64,000 bases of DNA. Source: an uncultured Litoreibacter sp. Lineage in GTDB: Bacteria > Pseudomonadota > Alphaproteobacteria > Rhodobacterales > Rhodobacteraceae. Shown here piece after piece: positions 35,636-44,442 of the stretch. The stretch spans positions 62,001 to 126,000 of the forward strand of contig CANNGL010000001.1 in the NCBI GenBank assembly GCA_947504205.1, read 5' to 3'. Numbering within the stretch: the stretch's first letter is position 1; every line of letters starts with the position of its first letter. Below the pieces are notes generated by a model. It was not told the DNA's origin, did not search any database, and saw only the letters and a program-made list of their open reading frames with translations. Both the position numbers and the translations under genes were made by a program.

Positions 35636-35650
35636 ATTCGGCGTGTAGGA

Positions 35651-35704
35651 TTTGCAGTTATTCAGTTTTCTCCATTCTGTTTCCACATAGTTTGCAAATT
35701 TGCA
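35651..35704. promoter_or_regulatory. TTTGCAAA boxes upstream of pccB (candidate PccR sites)
   Basis: TTTGCAAA at 35691-35698 is followed immediately by TTTGCA at 35699-35704, and a partial copy TTTGCAG lies at 35651-35657. They stand 63-116 bases before the pccB start, a suitable position for an activator. The TTTGCAAR-TTTGCR arrangement also occurs before pccR. Confidence 0.65.
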
Positions 35705-35766
35705 CTTCTTTCCTTTTTATTGCTGCGCTGCGGCAGTATGTTGCGCGTAATCTGCGGAGGGAATTC

Positions 35767-37299
35767 ATGAAAGATATCATTCATCAGCTCGAAGAACGGC
35801 GCGACGTCGCCCGGAAGGGTGGTGGTCAACGTCGGATCGACGCGCAGCATTCAAAGGGCAAACTGACCGCAAGGGAGCGGATCGAGTTACTGCTTGATGA
35901 AGACTCTTTTGAAGAGTTTGACATGTTCGTGGCTCACCGCTGTACCGAATTCGGGATGGAGAAAGATCGCCCGGCAGGTGATGGCGTTGTCACCGGCTGG
36001 GGCACGATTAACGGCCGCATGGTCTATGTTTTTTCGCAGGATTTCACCGTTTTTGGCGGATCGCTGTCGGAGACCCATGCGCAGAAAATTTGCAAGATCC
36101 AGGATATGGCGATGCAAAACGGTGCTCCGATTATCGGAATCAACGATTCCGGCGGGGCACGTATTCAGGAGGGCGTCGCATCGCTCGCGGGATACGCCGA
36201 AGTGTTCCAGCGCAATATCATGGCCTCGGGCGTTGTTCCGCAGATCTCTGTCATTATGGGGCCATGCGCGGGTGGTGCAGTCTATTCTCCGGCCATGACA
36301 GATTTTATCTTCATGGTGAAAGATACCTCCTACATGTTCGTGACGGGGCCGGACGTGGTGAAAACCGTGACAAATGAGGTGGTTACGGCGGAGGAGCTGG
36401 GCGGCGCTTCGACCCACACCAAGAAATCCTCGGTCGCGGACGGCGCGTTTGAGAACGATGTGGAGGCACTGGCCGAAGTTCGGCGTCTGGTCGACTTCCT
36501 GCCCTTGAATAACCGAGAGAAGGCACCTGTTCGACCGTTCTTTGATGATCCGGGGCGGTTGGAAGATAGCCTTGATACGCTTATCCCCAGCAATCCGAAC
36601 TCTCCGTACGACATGAAGGAATTGATCAACAAGATCGCTGACGAGGGTGACTTCTTCGAGATTCAGGAGGATTTTGCGAAGAACATTTTGACCGGTTTCG
36701 TACGGCTCGAAGGTCAGACTGTCGGCGTTGTTGCCAACCAGCCGATGGTTCTTGCAGGGTGTCTGGATATCGACAGCTCACGCAAAGCGGCCCGCTTCGT
36801 GCGTTTCTGCGATGCGTTTGAAATACCAATCCTGACTTTAGTGGATGTGCCGGGTTTCTTGCCCGGAACCAGTCAGGAATACGGTGGGGTCATCAAACAC
36901 GGCGCGAAGTTGCTATTTGCTTATGGTGAAGCGACCGTTCCAAAGGTCACGGTGATCACGCGCAAAGCCTATGGCGGGGCCTATGACGTGATGGCGTCCA
37001 AGCACCTGCGGGGAGACTTCAACTATGCGTGGCCTACTGCCGAAATCGCTGTGATGGGCGCAAAGGGGGCGGTTGAAATTCTCTATAGATCCGAGTTGGG
37101 CGATCAGGACAAAATCGCCGCTCGGACTGCCGACTATGAAGACCGGTTTGCCAATCCTTTTGTGGCGGCTGAAAAGGGCTTTATCGATGAGGTAATTATG
37201 CCCCATTCCACGCGTAAAAGAGTAGCCCGTGCATTCGCGTCTCTAAGAGGTAAGCAGTTGAAAAATCCATGGAAAAAGCATGATAATATTCCGCTTTGA
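35767..37299 (+). CDS. pccB: Propionyl-CoA carboxylase beta subunit
   Basis: 510-residue carboxyltransferase that moves the carboxyl group from biotin to propionyl-CoA, forming methylmalonyl-CoA. It covers both halves of the carboxyl-transferase fold. [24 protein letters not shown] and [21 protein letters not shown] form the acyl-CoA site; [24 protein letters not shown] and [21 protein letters not shown] form the biotin site, typical of PccB. The ATG at 35767 has the ribosome site CGGAGGGA; in-frame upstream sequence is the promoter. First gene of the operon. Confidence 0.95.
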   Translation: MKDIIHQLEERRDVARKGGGQRRIDAQHSKGKLTARERIELLLDEDSFEEFDMFVAHRCTEFGMEKDRPAGDGVVTGWGTINGRMVYVFSQDFTVFGGSLSETHAQKICKIQDMAMQNGAPIIGINDSGGARIQEGVASLAGYAEVFQRNIMASGVVPQISVIMGPCAGGAVYSPAMTDFIFMVKDTSYMFVTGPDVVKTVTNEVVTAEELGGASTHTKKSSVADGAFENDVEALAEVRRLVDFLPLNNREKAPVRPFFDDPGRLEDSLDTLIPSNPNSPYDMKELINKIADEGDFFEIQEDFAKNILTGFVRLEGQTVGVVANQPMVLAGCLDIDSSRKAARFVRFCDAFEIPILTLVDVPGFLPGTSQEYGGVIKHGAKLLFAYGEATVPKVTVITRKAYGGAYDVMASKHLRGDFNYAWPTAEIAVMGAKGAVEILYRSELGDQDKIAARTADYEDRFANPFVAAEKGFIDEVIMPHSTRKRVARAFASLRGKQLKNPWKKHDNIPL

Positions 37300-37392
37300 G
37301 CAAGGGGCGGCCAGGTCTTGGTCGTACGCGATGACCAGCCTCTGGCATATCCGCTATCTGCGATCCTTTTCCGAGGCAATTTAGGAGCGAGA

Positions 37393-37788
37393 ATGGGCCC
37401 ACTATTTCATAACATTCCTGATGCGCCGGAACATGTCGCGCCCTTTTCGCATGCGGTTGAAGCGGATGGCTGGGTGATCGTGACGGGACAGATGCCCACC
37501 AAGCCGGGTATGGCAAAATCCGATCCGCTCGAGGACGGCATCGCGGCACAAACGGCGCAGGTGATGCGCAATCTTGAGATTGTTTTGCAGGGGATCGGTT
37601 TGGATCTGTCGCATGTTGTGCAATGTCGGTGTTTTCTGACCGAGTTCGAGCGGGACTACGAGACCTTCAATGAAACCTATAAGTCGTTTTTCCCCCTCGA
37701 CCGACTTCCGGCCCGAACAACGGTTGGTGTGACCGCGCTTGCCGTTGGCGCCTTGGTCGAGGTCGACTGCATTGCGAGGCGGGCATGA
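37393..37788 (+). CDS. RidA-family protein
   Basis: 131-residue Rid-type protein (2-iminobutanoate/2-iminopropanoate deaminase fold). The Arg that binds the substrate carboxylate in RidA is present as Arg108 in LPARTTVGV. The N-terminal SHAVEADGWVIVTGQMP fits the family beta strands. The start is set by TAGGAGCGAGA before the ATG at 37393. It lies between pccB and a cupin gene (ATGA overlap). Its role in propionate metabolism is unknown; removal of reactive enamines from amino-acid breakdown would fit. Confidence 0.85.
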   Translation: MGPLFHNIPDAPEHVAPFSHAVEADGWVIVTGQMPTKPGMAKSDPLEDGIAAQTAQVMRNLEIVLQGIGLDLSHVVQCRCFLTEFERDYETFNETYKSFFPLDRLPARTTVGVTALAVGALVEVDCIARRA

Positions 37789-38180
37789 CAAAACTGTGGA
37801 AAAATCAGTCGTTTACCATCAACCATGCCGATGATGGTAAATTTGAAGGGCAGGGGCTGCGGGCTTTCTTCGAGTACCGGCAACTGGGGATTTCGGAGGC
37901 CACACAAGGCAAGTTTGGTGCCCATGTCATTCGCGCCGTTCCAGGGATGGAGAGCCCCGCAGCTTGGCACTCGCACGAGCTGGACTTTCAGATGGTCTAT
38001 GTGACCAAGGGATGGGTTGTCTTTGAATATGAGGAAACCGGCGAGCATATCCTGCGCGAAGGATCTTGTGTGTTGCAACCGCCGGGGATCAAGCACAGGG
38101 AAGTGCGCCATTCCGACGATCTGGAGCTAATCGAAATCACATCGCCCGCAGAGTTTTCAACTGAGGCCGAAGACGCCTGA
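37785..38180 (+). CDS. Cupin-domain protein
   Basis: 131 residues forming a single small cupin barrel. AAWHSHELDFQMVYVTKGWVVFEYE carries the first metal motif (HSHxxDFQ), and LQPPGIKHREVRHSDDLELIEI the second with His. A bound Fe or Zn is likely; activity may be dioxygenase, isomerase or regulatory. Co-translated with the RidA gene (ATGA) and the next gene (stop and start share one base). Confidence 0.83.
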   Translation: MTKLWKNQSFTINHADDGKFEGQGLRAFFEYRQLGISEATQGKFGAHVIRAVPGMESPAAWHSHELDFQMVYVTKGWVVFEYEETGEHILREGSCVLQPPGIKHREVRHSDDLELIEITSPAEFSTEAEDA

Positions 38181-38602
38181 TGATACGGGCGGCCACCATA
38201 TCGCTTGTTTTGGGAACGTTATCTCAATGCGAGGATGCGCCTGACGAGGTTGCTGGTGCCGCGGATGCAGCACCTTCCGGTTTGGTCGCCGAACTTCATG
38301 ACGTGCGATATGAACCCGACGGCGCTCATATTGATGTCGTTCAGCTTGTCCGCTTGCGCTACGTCCTGCCTCAGATAGCGGGTGAGGACGCGGTTGCTTT
38401 CGAGGCAATCGAGCCCGATTTTCAGTATCTTTGCGACACCGATGGGCTGAATCACTTGGCGAAATCCGCGCCAAATGCCGAAGAGATCATCATCTCGATC
38501 GCTTCCGCGCCAACAGTTTTCGGCGAATCTGCGCCGGAGGTCGTTCAATATTTCGACGTCTTTTCGGTGCGCGAAAATTCATGCATTTGGGGAGGATTGT
38601 AG
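38180..38602 (+). CDS. Conserved hypothetical secreted protein
   Basis: 140 residues. The first 20 residues look like a signal sequence with a lipobox-like SLVLGTLSQC, so the Cys at residue 17 may be lipidated. The rest is alpha/beta with an acidic surface and cysteines near IEPDFQYLCDTDG and the C-terminal ENSCIWGGL. No recognised catalytic motif. Tightly coupled to the cupin gene (TGATG). Function unknown. Confidence 0.7.
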   Translation: MIRAATISLVLGTLSQCEDAPDEVAGAADAAPSGLVAELHDVRYEPDGAHIDVVQLVRLRYVLPQIAGEDAVAFEAIEPDFQYLCDTDGLNHLAKSAPNAEEIIISIASAPTVFGESAPEVVQYFDVFSVRENSCIWGGL

Positions 38603-38804
38603 TGTTTCCTCAATATATTGGGCTATTTCCTGCCAATGATGCAATCGCGTCACAACCCGCTAAACCAAGTTTGAGCCGGTATTTTTTTAATTCAGAAAAA
38701 GGTAACTTGCGGTCAGGTCGCGTTTCTGTGACCCATATCTTGTGCGATGCAGTTTCCAGTCTTTTTGGTTGGGGGGTATCGTCAGACTTAAACAGGAGAA
38801 CCAG

Positions 38805-38936
38805 ATGTCCAAGAGCATCAAAGCACTTGTTGCACTTAGCTTCGTTGCAATCGTTGCAGCTTGCGGTGGCCAGCAAGAAGAAGAAGTTGTTATTGTTGAG
38901 CCGATCGAAGCAGAGCCGGTATCCAACAAGTACTAA
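38805..38936 (+). CDS. Very small lipoprotein, 43 aa
   Basis: 43 residues: a basic N-terminus, a hydrophobic core and the lipobox IVAAC at residues 16-20, followed by GGQQEEEVVIVEPIEAEPVSNKY, a short acidic tail. AACAGGAG is a good ribosome site. A GC-rich hairpin follows. The mature lipopeptide would be only about 24 residues, so this may be an envelope lipopeptide like those seen in other alphaproteobacteria. Function unknown. Confidence 0.75.
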   Translation: MSKSIKALVALSFVAIVAACGGQQEEEVVIVEPIEAEPVSNKY

Positions 38937-38943
38937 TACTTCT

Positions 38944-38971
38944 GCGGGGCGGGCGGTTCCGGCCGCCCCGC
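38944..38971 (+). terminator. GC-rich stem-loop after the 43-aa lipoprotein gene
   Basis: GCGGGGCGG (38944-38952) pairs with CCGCCCCGC (38963-38971). No T run follows directly, so it may stabilise the mRNA end or terminate weakly. Confidence 0.5.
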
Positions 38972-39005
38972 ATACTACCTCGCCCCTTATTTTTAAGGGT
39001 GTGCC

Positions 39006-39374
39006 ATGCTGAAACACAAAGGCTTCCCGAGCCGTCTGCCTGGCACTGATCACCAATTCACAATTCGTCGCGATAACAAATCCGGGCCTACCAAACTGGT
39101 GGCGCGCGAGCGTTATGCAGACCGTCGGCCCGCAGACCGGCGCGCTGATGAAGGCTTTATGTGGGCGCTTTGGGATTACTTTGGCGATGCACCGTTTGAA
39201 CGGGGCAATCTGGATGCGGGGCGGTTGAGCTGGCTTTTGGGGCGCGAAGTGATTCCTGCGGAGGACCCCTTTGACCCTGAAAGCTACGACGCATTGCTGA
39301 GAATCGATGTTCAACGCGCAAGTGCTTCATTTCCCGGCGCTTTTGACGGATCTGCTGGCGAGTATTCGGCATGA
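39006..39374 (+). CDS. Hypothetical protein, 122 aa
   Basis: 122 residues, unrecognised, apparently cytoplasmic. The basic N-terminal half (RRDNKSGPTKLVARERYADRR) leads into a Trp-rich helical segment (MWALWDYFGDAPFERGNLDAGRLSWLLG) near residues 52-79. No signal peptide. It lies between two lipoprotein genes in the pcc region. A strong terminator stands about 165 bases after its end. Function unknown; moderate confidence that it is a gene. Confidence 0.6.
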   Translation: MLKHKGFPSRLPGTDHQFTIRRDNKSGPTKLVARERYADRRPADRRADEGFMWALWDYFGDAPFERGNLDAGRLSWLLGREVIPAEDPFDPESYDALLRIDVQRASASFPGAFDGSAGEYSA

Positions 39375-39741
39375 ATTCGCGCAACATTACCCTAGGTAAG
39401 CGGGATTCGGCCAAAAACGATGCTGGAGTCGCATCAGGCTTTGTGCCGCTGCGCAAACTGGTCAGTGTGGTTGGGCGAGCATATCCCTCCAGCACAGAGA
39501 CGTGCTTGCATGTACAAAACCGTTACCCTTCCCCTCTGAGGAGGTCTGCCCACCCTGGCAGACCTCCTTTTTTCTTGTTTGCACGTTGGCGACAATTGGC
39601 TTGTGCAGCCATGCTCACGCGCCCGTGCATTGACCAAAGCTCCTCCAATGCCCAAATATTGGATCAAGATCGGCGCGGATCGATCGAGAAAGAAGGCATG
39701 GGTAACGGGATTTGCATCAGCAGACCCACAGGAGCAAAGCA
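39375..39741. other. Intergenic region with a terminator
   Basis: About 365 bases. A strong terminator is at 39540-39573. A candidate promoter for the next small gene begins with TTGACC at 39630-39635, but no clean -10 is found (CAAATA at 39653-39658). A long open frame running through this stretch crosses the terminator and encodes no recognisable protein. Confidence 0.5.
39540..39573 (+). terminator. Strong factor-independent terminator
   Basis: GGAGGTCTGCC (39540-39550) pairs perfectly with GGCAGACCTCC (39557-39567), loop of 6, followed by six T. It ends transcription arriving from the pccB side. Confidence 0.9.
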
Positions 39742-39945
39742 ATGCAAAAAGCAGTATTCATTATGGGCCTTATGGGCCTTGGTTTCACCGTGGCAGCCTG
39801 TGACAGCGACGCCGAGCGCGCTGTTGTCGGTGCAGCAGGTGGAGCAGCAGTTGCAAGTGCAACCGGAGGCAGCGCAACCACAGGGGCCCTTTTGGGCGGC
39901 GCTGCGGGTGTGTTCTGCGACGATGTGGGCATCTGCCCGAACTAA
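39742..39945 (+). CDS. Small glycine-zipper lipoprotein, 67 aa
   Basis: 67 residues. The signal sequence ends in a lipobox TVAAC (Cys20). The mature protein contains a Gly/Ala-rich segment (VVGAAGGAAVASATGGSATTGALLGGAAG) of the glycine-zipper type found in small outer-membrane lipoproteins, and ends in FCDDVGICPN with two cysteines. Start set by ACAGGAG. Flanked by terminators on both sides, so it is monocistronic. Confidence 0.75.
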   Translation: MQKAVFIMGLMGLGFTVAACDSDAERAVVGAAGGAAVASATGGSATTGALLGGAAGVFCDDVGICPN

Positions 39946-39950
39946 TTCAC

Positions 39951-39973
39951 AAGCGCCTCTGGGGGCGCTTTTC
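39951..39973 (+). terminator. Factor-independent terminator after the 67-aa lipoprotein gene
   Basis: AAGCGCC (39951-39957) pairs with GGCGCTT (39964-39970), followed by T residues. Confidence 0.75.
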
Positions 39974-39981
39974 GAGAATAG

Positions 39982-40022
39982 AAATCGCTCAGTCGGCGTG
40001 ATGTCGGCTGGGCGATTTTTTT
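39982..40022 (+). terminator. Second, very stable terminator directly upstream of pccA
   Basis: A 16-bp stem (39982-39997 with 40003-40018, four G-U pairs), 5-base loop and a T7 tail ending near 40022. Only 40 bases remain before the pccA start. Either pccA has a promoter inside or upstream of this element, or this is a regulated attenuator in the pccA leader. Confidence 0.85.
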
Positions 40023-40062
40023 GTTTGAATCCTGCTTAAGACAGGCTGCCAAGGGGACTGAA

Positions 40063-42063
40063 ATGTTCAAGAAAATTCTGATCGCCAATCGGGGAGAGAT
40101 CGCCTGCCGCGTTATCAAGACTGCGCGCAAGATGGGTATCAAGACAGTTGCGATCTATTCTGATGCGGACGCCAATGCACTTCACGTGAAGATGGCTGAT
40201 GAAGCCGTACATATTGGCCCTGCACCAGCCAATCAGTCTTACATCGTGATCGACAAGGTTATGGATGCGATACAGAAAACTGGCGCGGAGGCAGTGCATC
40301 CGGGCTACGGGTTTCTCAGTGAAAACAGCAAGTTTGCGGAAGCACTTGAAGCTGCCGGTGTCGCATTTATTGGACCTCCGGTTGGTGCCATCGAGGCGAT
40401 GGGTGACAAAATCACGTCAAAAAAGATCGCCCAGGAGGCCGATGTCTCAACTGTTCCGGGATATATGGGACTGATTGAGGATGCGGACGAAGCCGTGAAG
40501 ATCTCCGGTGAGATTGGCTACCCGGTGATGATCAAAGCCAGCGCCGGTGGCGGTGGCAAGGGTATGCGTATTGCGTGGTCTGACGACGAGGCGCGCGAGG
40601 GGTTCCAATCGTCCAAGAATGAGGCGGCGTCCAGTTTTGGGGATGACCGTATCTTCATCGAGAAATTTGTCACTCAACCCAGGCACATAGAGATACAAGT
40701 TCTCTGCGATGCGCATGGGAACGGAATTTATCTGGGCGAACGTGAATGTTCGATTCAGAGAAGAAATCAGAAGGTCATCGAAGAGGCGCCTAGCCCGTTT
40801 CTGGATGTAAAGACTCGTAAAGCCATGGGCGAGCAGGCGGTCGCGCTGGCGCAGGCGGTGGGCTACACCTCTGCCGGGACGGTGGAATTCATCGTTGATG
40901 GTGACAAGAACTTCTATTTCCTTGAGATGAACACGCGTCTGCAGGTGGAGCATCCGGTGACGGAGCTGATCACAGGGGTCGATCTGGTCGAACAGATGAT
41001 CCGCGTTGCGAACGGTGAGAAACTTCAGCTCAAGCAAGGCGATGTGAAGCTGAATGGCTGGGCGATGGAAAGCCGGCTTTATGCAGAGGATCCATACCGC
41101 GGCTTCCTCCCATCGATTGGACGGCTGACGCGTTACCGCCCGCCCGCTGAGGTCTCTAAAAAATCCGTTGTCGTGCGAAACGATACCGGTGTGTTCGAGG
41201 GCGGCGAGATTTCCATGTATTACGACCCAATGATCGCCAAGCTTTGCACCTGGGGCCCGGATCGTGAGTCCGCAATCGAAAATATGCGTGTCGCGCTCGA
41301 CAGCTTTGAGGTGGAGGGTATTGGTCACAACCTGCCGTTTTGTTCGGCGGTGATGGATCACCCAAAATTTGTGTCGGGCGACATCACAACGGCCTTCATC
41401 GAAGAGGAATATCCTGATGGATTTGAAGGGGTTACTCTAGAGCGGGAGACGTTGGAACGTATCGCCTCTGCCGTCGCTGCCATGCACCGTCTGGCTGAGA
41501 TCAGGCGGGCGCGTATTTCCGGGACGATGGACAATCATCGCCGCAAGGTTGGCAAAGACTGGATTGTTGCTCTGCAGGGCGAAGAGTTTCGCGTGAAGAT
41601 AAAAGCGGACAAAGAGGGCGCCACGGTCAAGCATAAGAAGGGTCCGAAACATCGGGTCACTTCCGATTGGACCCCCGGTGACAGCTTGGCTGAACTCAAG
41701 GTAGACGGCGATCCCTTGGTCTTGAAAGTCGATAAAATCACCCAAGGGTTCCGAATCCGTTCGCGTGGCGCAGACCTGAAAGTTCACGTGCGCACGCCGC
41801 GCCAAACAGAACTGGCCCGGCTGATGCCGCAAAAGATAGCGCCGGACACATCCAAACTGCTTCTCTGCCCGATGCCAGGGTTGATCGTCAAAGTTGACGT
41901 CGAAGTGGGACAAGAGGTTCAGGAGGGCCAGGCGTTGTGCACCGTTGAGGCGATGAAGATGGAAAATATCCTGCGTGCCGAACGCAAGGGTGTGGTGTCT
42001 AACATCAATGCAAGCGCGGGCGATAACCTGGCGGTTGACGAAGTGATAATGGAGTTCGAGTAG
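40063..42063 (+). CDS. pccA: Propionyl-CoA carboxylase alpha subunit (biotin carboxylase and carrier)
   Basis: 666 residues in the order biotin carboxylase (about 1-450), BT domain (about 500-590), biotin carrier (about 590-666). MFKKILIANRGEIACRVIKTA is the biotin-carboxylase start; KASAGGGGKGMRI is the ATP loop; EMNTRLQVEHPVTE holds catalytic residues. EAMKM contains the biotinylated Lys632. The BT domain distinguishes PccA from acetyl-CoA carboxylase AccC. Start at the ATG at 40063 after CAAGGGGAC. It is separated from pccB by about 2.8 kb of small genes and four hairpins. Confidence 0.95.
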   Translation: MFKKILIANRGEIACRVIKTARKMGIKTVAIYSDADANALHVKMADEAVHIGPAPANQSYIVIDKVMDAIQKTGAEAVHPGYGFLSENSKFAEALEAAGVAFIGPPVGAIEAMGDKITSKKIAQEADVSTVPGYMGLIEDADEAVKISGEIGYPVMIKASAGGGGKGMRIAWSDDEAREGFQSSKNEAASSFGDDRIFIEKFVTQPRHIEIQVLCDAHGNGIYLGERECSIQRRNQKVIEEAPSPFLDVKTRKAMGEQAVALAQAVGYTSAGTVEFIVDGDKNFYFLEMNTRLQVEHPVTELITGVDLVEQMIRVANGEKLQLKQGDVKLNGWAMESRLYAEDPYRGFLPSIGRLTRYRPPAEVSKKSVVVRNDTGVFEGGEISMYYDPMIAKLCTWGPDRESAIENMRVALDSFEVEGIGHNLPFCSAVMDHPKFVSGDITTAFIEEEYPDGFEGVTLERETLERIASAVAAMHRLAEIRRARISGTMDNHRRKVGKDWIVALQGEEFRVKIKADKEGATVKHKKGPKHRVTSDWTPGDSLAELKVDGDPLVLKVDKITQGFRIRSRGADLKVHVRTPRQTELARLMPQKIAPDTSKLLLCPMPGLIVKVDVEVGQEVQEGQALCTVEAMKMENILRAERKGVVSNINASAGDNLAVDEVIMEFE

Positions 42064-42100
42064 CCCAGATGTTGATCTGCTTCCAATTTGGACAGTTTGG

Positions 42101-42751
42101 ATGACAGTTTTGGCGGCCATATGGGCGTGGTTCGTGGCGTTGGACCCACGCATCTGGCAGGCCGTTGTCGCGGGCGCATTTGTGGCGTCCGGCTGGCTGG
42201 TGAATGGGCGTCAGAACCGCTTGGCGGCGCAACGTTTGCGCGATGAAAAACTGCGCGACATGCATCGCGCAATCTATGCCGAGATCGATACGAATCTTGC
42301 AAATCTCGGCGATGAAGAAACCTTGGATGCCTCGACCGCAGAAATGGCCGAACGTATGCAAGACGATGACAGCTTCGTGCCGCTTATCCCCAAAGAGCGC
42401 CATGATCGTTTGTTCGATACGGTTAAGTCGGAAATCCACGTACTTCCGCGGGTCACGATTGACCCAATCGTCCGATATTACAGTCTGCAGGATACAATTT
42501 CAGCGCTGATCGAGGATATGCGCAGCGAGAGCTACGCCAAACTTCCGGTAAACCGTCGTATGGCGATTTATTCGGATTATATCGCGATGAAGAAACAGGC
42601 CCTGATTTTTGGCAAAACAGCCAATTATCTGATCAAGGTATTTGCTGAGAAAGGAAAGGAAGGGGCGGAAGCGGAGGCAGCGCGACTGAACCGGGCTGCA
42701 ATGTCGCCCAGATTGGTCAGTAACCCGGCTTCGGACCGGTCCGCCACGTGA
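42101..42751 (+). CDS. Hypothetical membrane-anchored protein
   Basis: 216 residues with one N-terminal hydrophobic helix (about 3-35, broken at DPR), then a long helical cytoplasmic domain (about 40-205). The pattern RLRDEKLRDMHRAIYAEIDTNL and the later RRMAIYSDYIAMKKQALIFG suggest coiled or bundled helices. Not recognised. It follows pccA by 38 bases and is probably co-transcribed. Confidence 0.68.
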   Translation: MTVLAAIWAWFVALDPRIWQAVVAGAFVASGWLVNGRQNRLAAQRLRDEKLRDMHRAIYAEIDTNLANLGDEETLDASTAEMAERMQDDDSFVPLIPKERHDRLFDTVKSEIHVLPRVTIDPIVRYYSLQDTISALIEDMRSESYAKLPVNRRMAIYSDYIAMKKQALIFGKTANYLIKVFAEKGKEGAEAEAARLNRAAMSPRLVSNPASDRSAT

Positions 42752-42857
42752 TCGGTGCGGGTGTATATGGAATGTCAGGTTTTGCTGCGTTCGACATAAG
42801 CTGTCCTTTCATCTCCGATATAGGCGCTAGGCCTTTCATTTTCAATAACAAACCACT

Positions 42858-43331
42858 TTATCCGTCGGCGTCCGTTGCTGCTGCGCGGCGGTCTTTCAAC
42901 TCCTGCTGGCGCATGGGCATCTTGTCGATGACACGCGTGAGTTCTCGTACATTCCAGGGCCGGGGTTTGCGCAGCTTTACTTCTCCATCCTTGCCGATCA
43001 GCGCCAACATGAAGCCTCGGGGGCGTAATTCCCGCCGCAATTCCGACAGTTCGTCGGGATTGGTGTCAACAAGTATAATGACGTCCCGATCAGTCAGAGC
43101 GTCAGGGCGTGACAACAGAAGCTCCAACTGGCGCTGGAAGGCGGGGTCGGCTTCGGTCTCGGCAAAAACGACCACGGGGCGCTTTTTCCACAAAAAATCG
43201 TTCAAATTCAATTCAACTGCATCGAATGGCCCGATGCCTAGTTCCGTCTCGTCGGTATTGAGCGAGCCATCGGCCGCGGCGACCGAAAAGGCGAAAAAAC
43301 CAACAAAAACAGATGCGATAGCGTATTTCAT
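42858..43331 (-). CDS. DUF4174 family periplasmic protein
   Basis: 157 residues with a signal peptide (about 1-19, cleavage AVAAAD). DFLWKKRPVVVFAETEADPAFQRQLELL resembles the start of the thioredoxin-like DUF4174 fold, and RPRGFMLALIGKDGEVKLRKPRPW the end; no CxxC active site is seen. GAGGAACGGGT before the ATG at 43331 is a good ribosome site. It is the only minus-strand gene in the pccB-mcm stretch. Function unknown. Confidence 0.75.
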   Translation of the reverse strand: MKYAIASVFVGFFAFSVAAADGSLNTDETELGIGPFDAVELNLNDFLWKKRPVVVFAETEADPAFQRQLELLLSRPDALTDRDVIILVDTNPDELSELRRELRPRGFMLALIGKDGEVKLRKPRPWNVRELTRVIDKMPMRQQELKDRRAAATDADG

Positions 43332-43497
43332 ACCCGTTCCTCTCTCCCCTGATATAGGGGGTTTGCGCGAGATTGCTAAGAGGGTTTGCACTGCGGCTGA
43401 TCACAAGCGCGAAATTAACCGTATTGCGAGGAACCTTTGCCATGCTCGGCCGGTGAAATCGAAGCAGCTTGCTTCGGTCTGGAAGGTGACGAGTTAT

Positions 43498-44442
43498 ATG
43501 GATATTTGTCTGCATCTTGGGGCACATCGGACAGGAACGACGACTTTTCAGCGGTTTATGGAGCAGAATTCTGAGGTTTTGCTGCGTCGGGGTATTTCAG
43601 CCGTTGGTCCGAGCAAAACGCGAACGGGTTTGCTCAATGGCGTAATCAAGAACCCTGAATTTGCCACGGCAGAAGACGACAGGCTGGCGCGCCGCGCAAT
43701 CGGAAGGGTGAAGTTACATATCGCACAGGCTGCCGAAAGCGGCGTCCAAAATTTCGTTCTAAGCGAAGAAAACCTACTTGGAACGATGTCCCAGAACATG
43801 TCGAGCTGCTATTTATATTCTCAAGTTCGCGAACGTCTTGCGCGTGTTGCGCCAGCTTTTGACGGCAGGCAGCTAACCGTTGGCGTTGGCATCCGAAGCT
43901 ATGACGCTCATTGGAGCTCGCAATTGGCGTTTCGGATCAAGGGTGGCAGTGCGTTGCCACGTGAGGGCAAATTGGATCGCTTGTCCACCCAACCTCGCAG
44001 ATGGCGCCATGTTGTGGAAGACATCTCGCTGGCTCTGCCAGAGGCCAAAATAATTGTTTGGGCTTTCGAAAGCTGGGTCGGGCAACCAGCGCAACTCTTG
44101 GCCGCGATGACATGCAGACCTTTACCTGCTCAGGGCTTGCGCCCAATCGAATGGGCCAACAGATCGCACAGCGTGCAAGAACTGCGTGCCATTCTGAGCG
44201 AGAGCGGAAATGCTGGTGCAGCAAAGAAGCTCGCAGGACAGATGGGGCGCTACAATCCATTCCCGGCAATGCACCGGGCAAAACTAAAAGAAGATTACCG
44301 CGCGGATATCGACTGGCTGGAAGCCGGGGCTGATGGCCGTGCGACCTACCTTATTCCGACCGGAGGGACATCCGGCGGCTACGACATGACAAGAGGAAAC
44401 TCCGATGACATCGAAGAAAGACACATGGCGGGCGCTCGCTGA
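43498..44442 (+). CDS. Sulfotransferase-like P-loop protein
   Basis: 314 residues. The N-terminus [19 protein letters not shown] (about 3-21) is a variant of the PAPS-binding 5'-phosphosulfate loop of sulfotransferases, and IVWAFESW near residue 185 lies in the usual second half of the fold. No 3'-phosphate motif is certain. The open frame continues upstream to 42748, but this would run antisense through the DUF4174 gene, so I start at the ATG at 43498 (GGAAGG upstream). The 3' end overlaps the mutase gene by 38 bases. Confidence 0.65.
   Translation: MDICLHLGAHRTGTTTFQRFMEQNSEVLLRRGISAVGPSKTRTGLLNGVIKNPEFATAEDDRLARRAIGRVKLHIAQAAESGVQNFVLSEENLLGTMSQNMSSCYLYSQVRERLARVAPAFDGRQLTVGVGIRSYDAHWSSQLAFRIKGGSALPREGKLDRLSTQPRRWRHVVEDISLALPEAKIIVWAFESWVGQPAQLLAAMTCRPLPAQGLRPIEWANRSHSVQELRAILSESGNAGAAKKLAGQMGRYNPFPAMHRAKLKEDYRADIDWLEAGADGRATYLIPTGGTSGGYDMTRGNSDDIEERHMAGAR

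Noticed and set aside
38610-39314. Minus-strand open frame across the small-lipoprotein region
   Set aside because: It covers a lipoprotein gene with a good ribosome site on the opposite strand and a hairpin; no family features.
39371-40039. Open frame overlapping the end of the 122-aa gene and running to pccA
   Set aside because: It crosses strong terminators and overlaps the 67-aa lipoprotein gene in another frame; composition is that of a shadow frame.
40447-41361. Long minus-strand open frame inside pccA
   Set aside because: Antisense shadow of a conserved gene, without domain or ribosome site.
42748-43497. Upstream extension of the sulfotransferase-like frame
   Set aside because: It runs antisense through the well-supported DUF4174 gene (signal peptide, ribosome site) and its translation has no family features.
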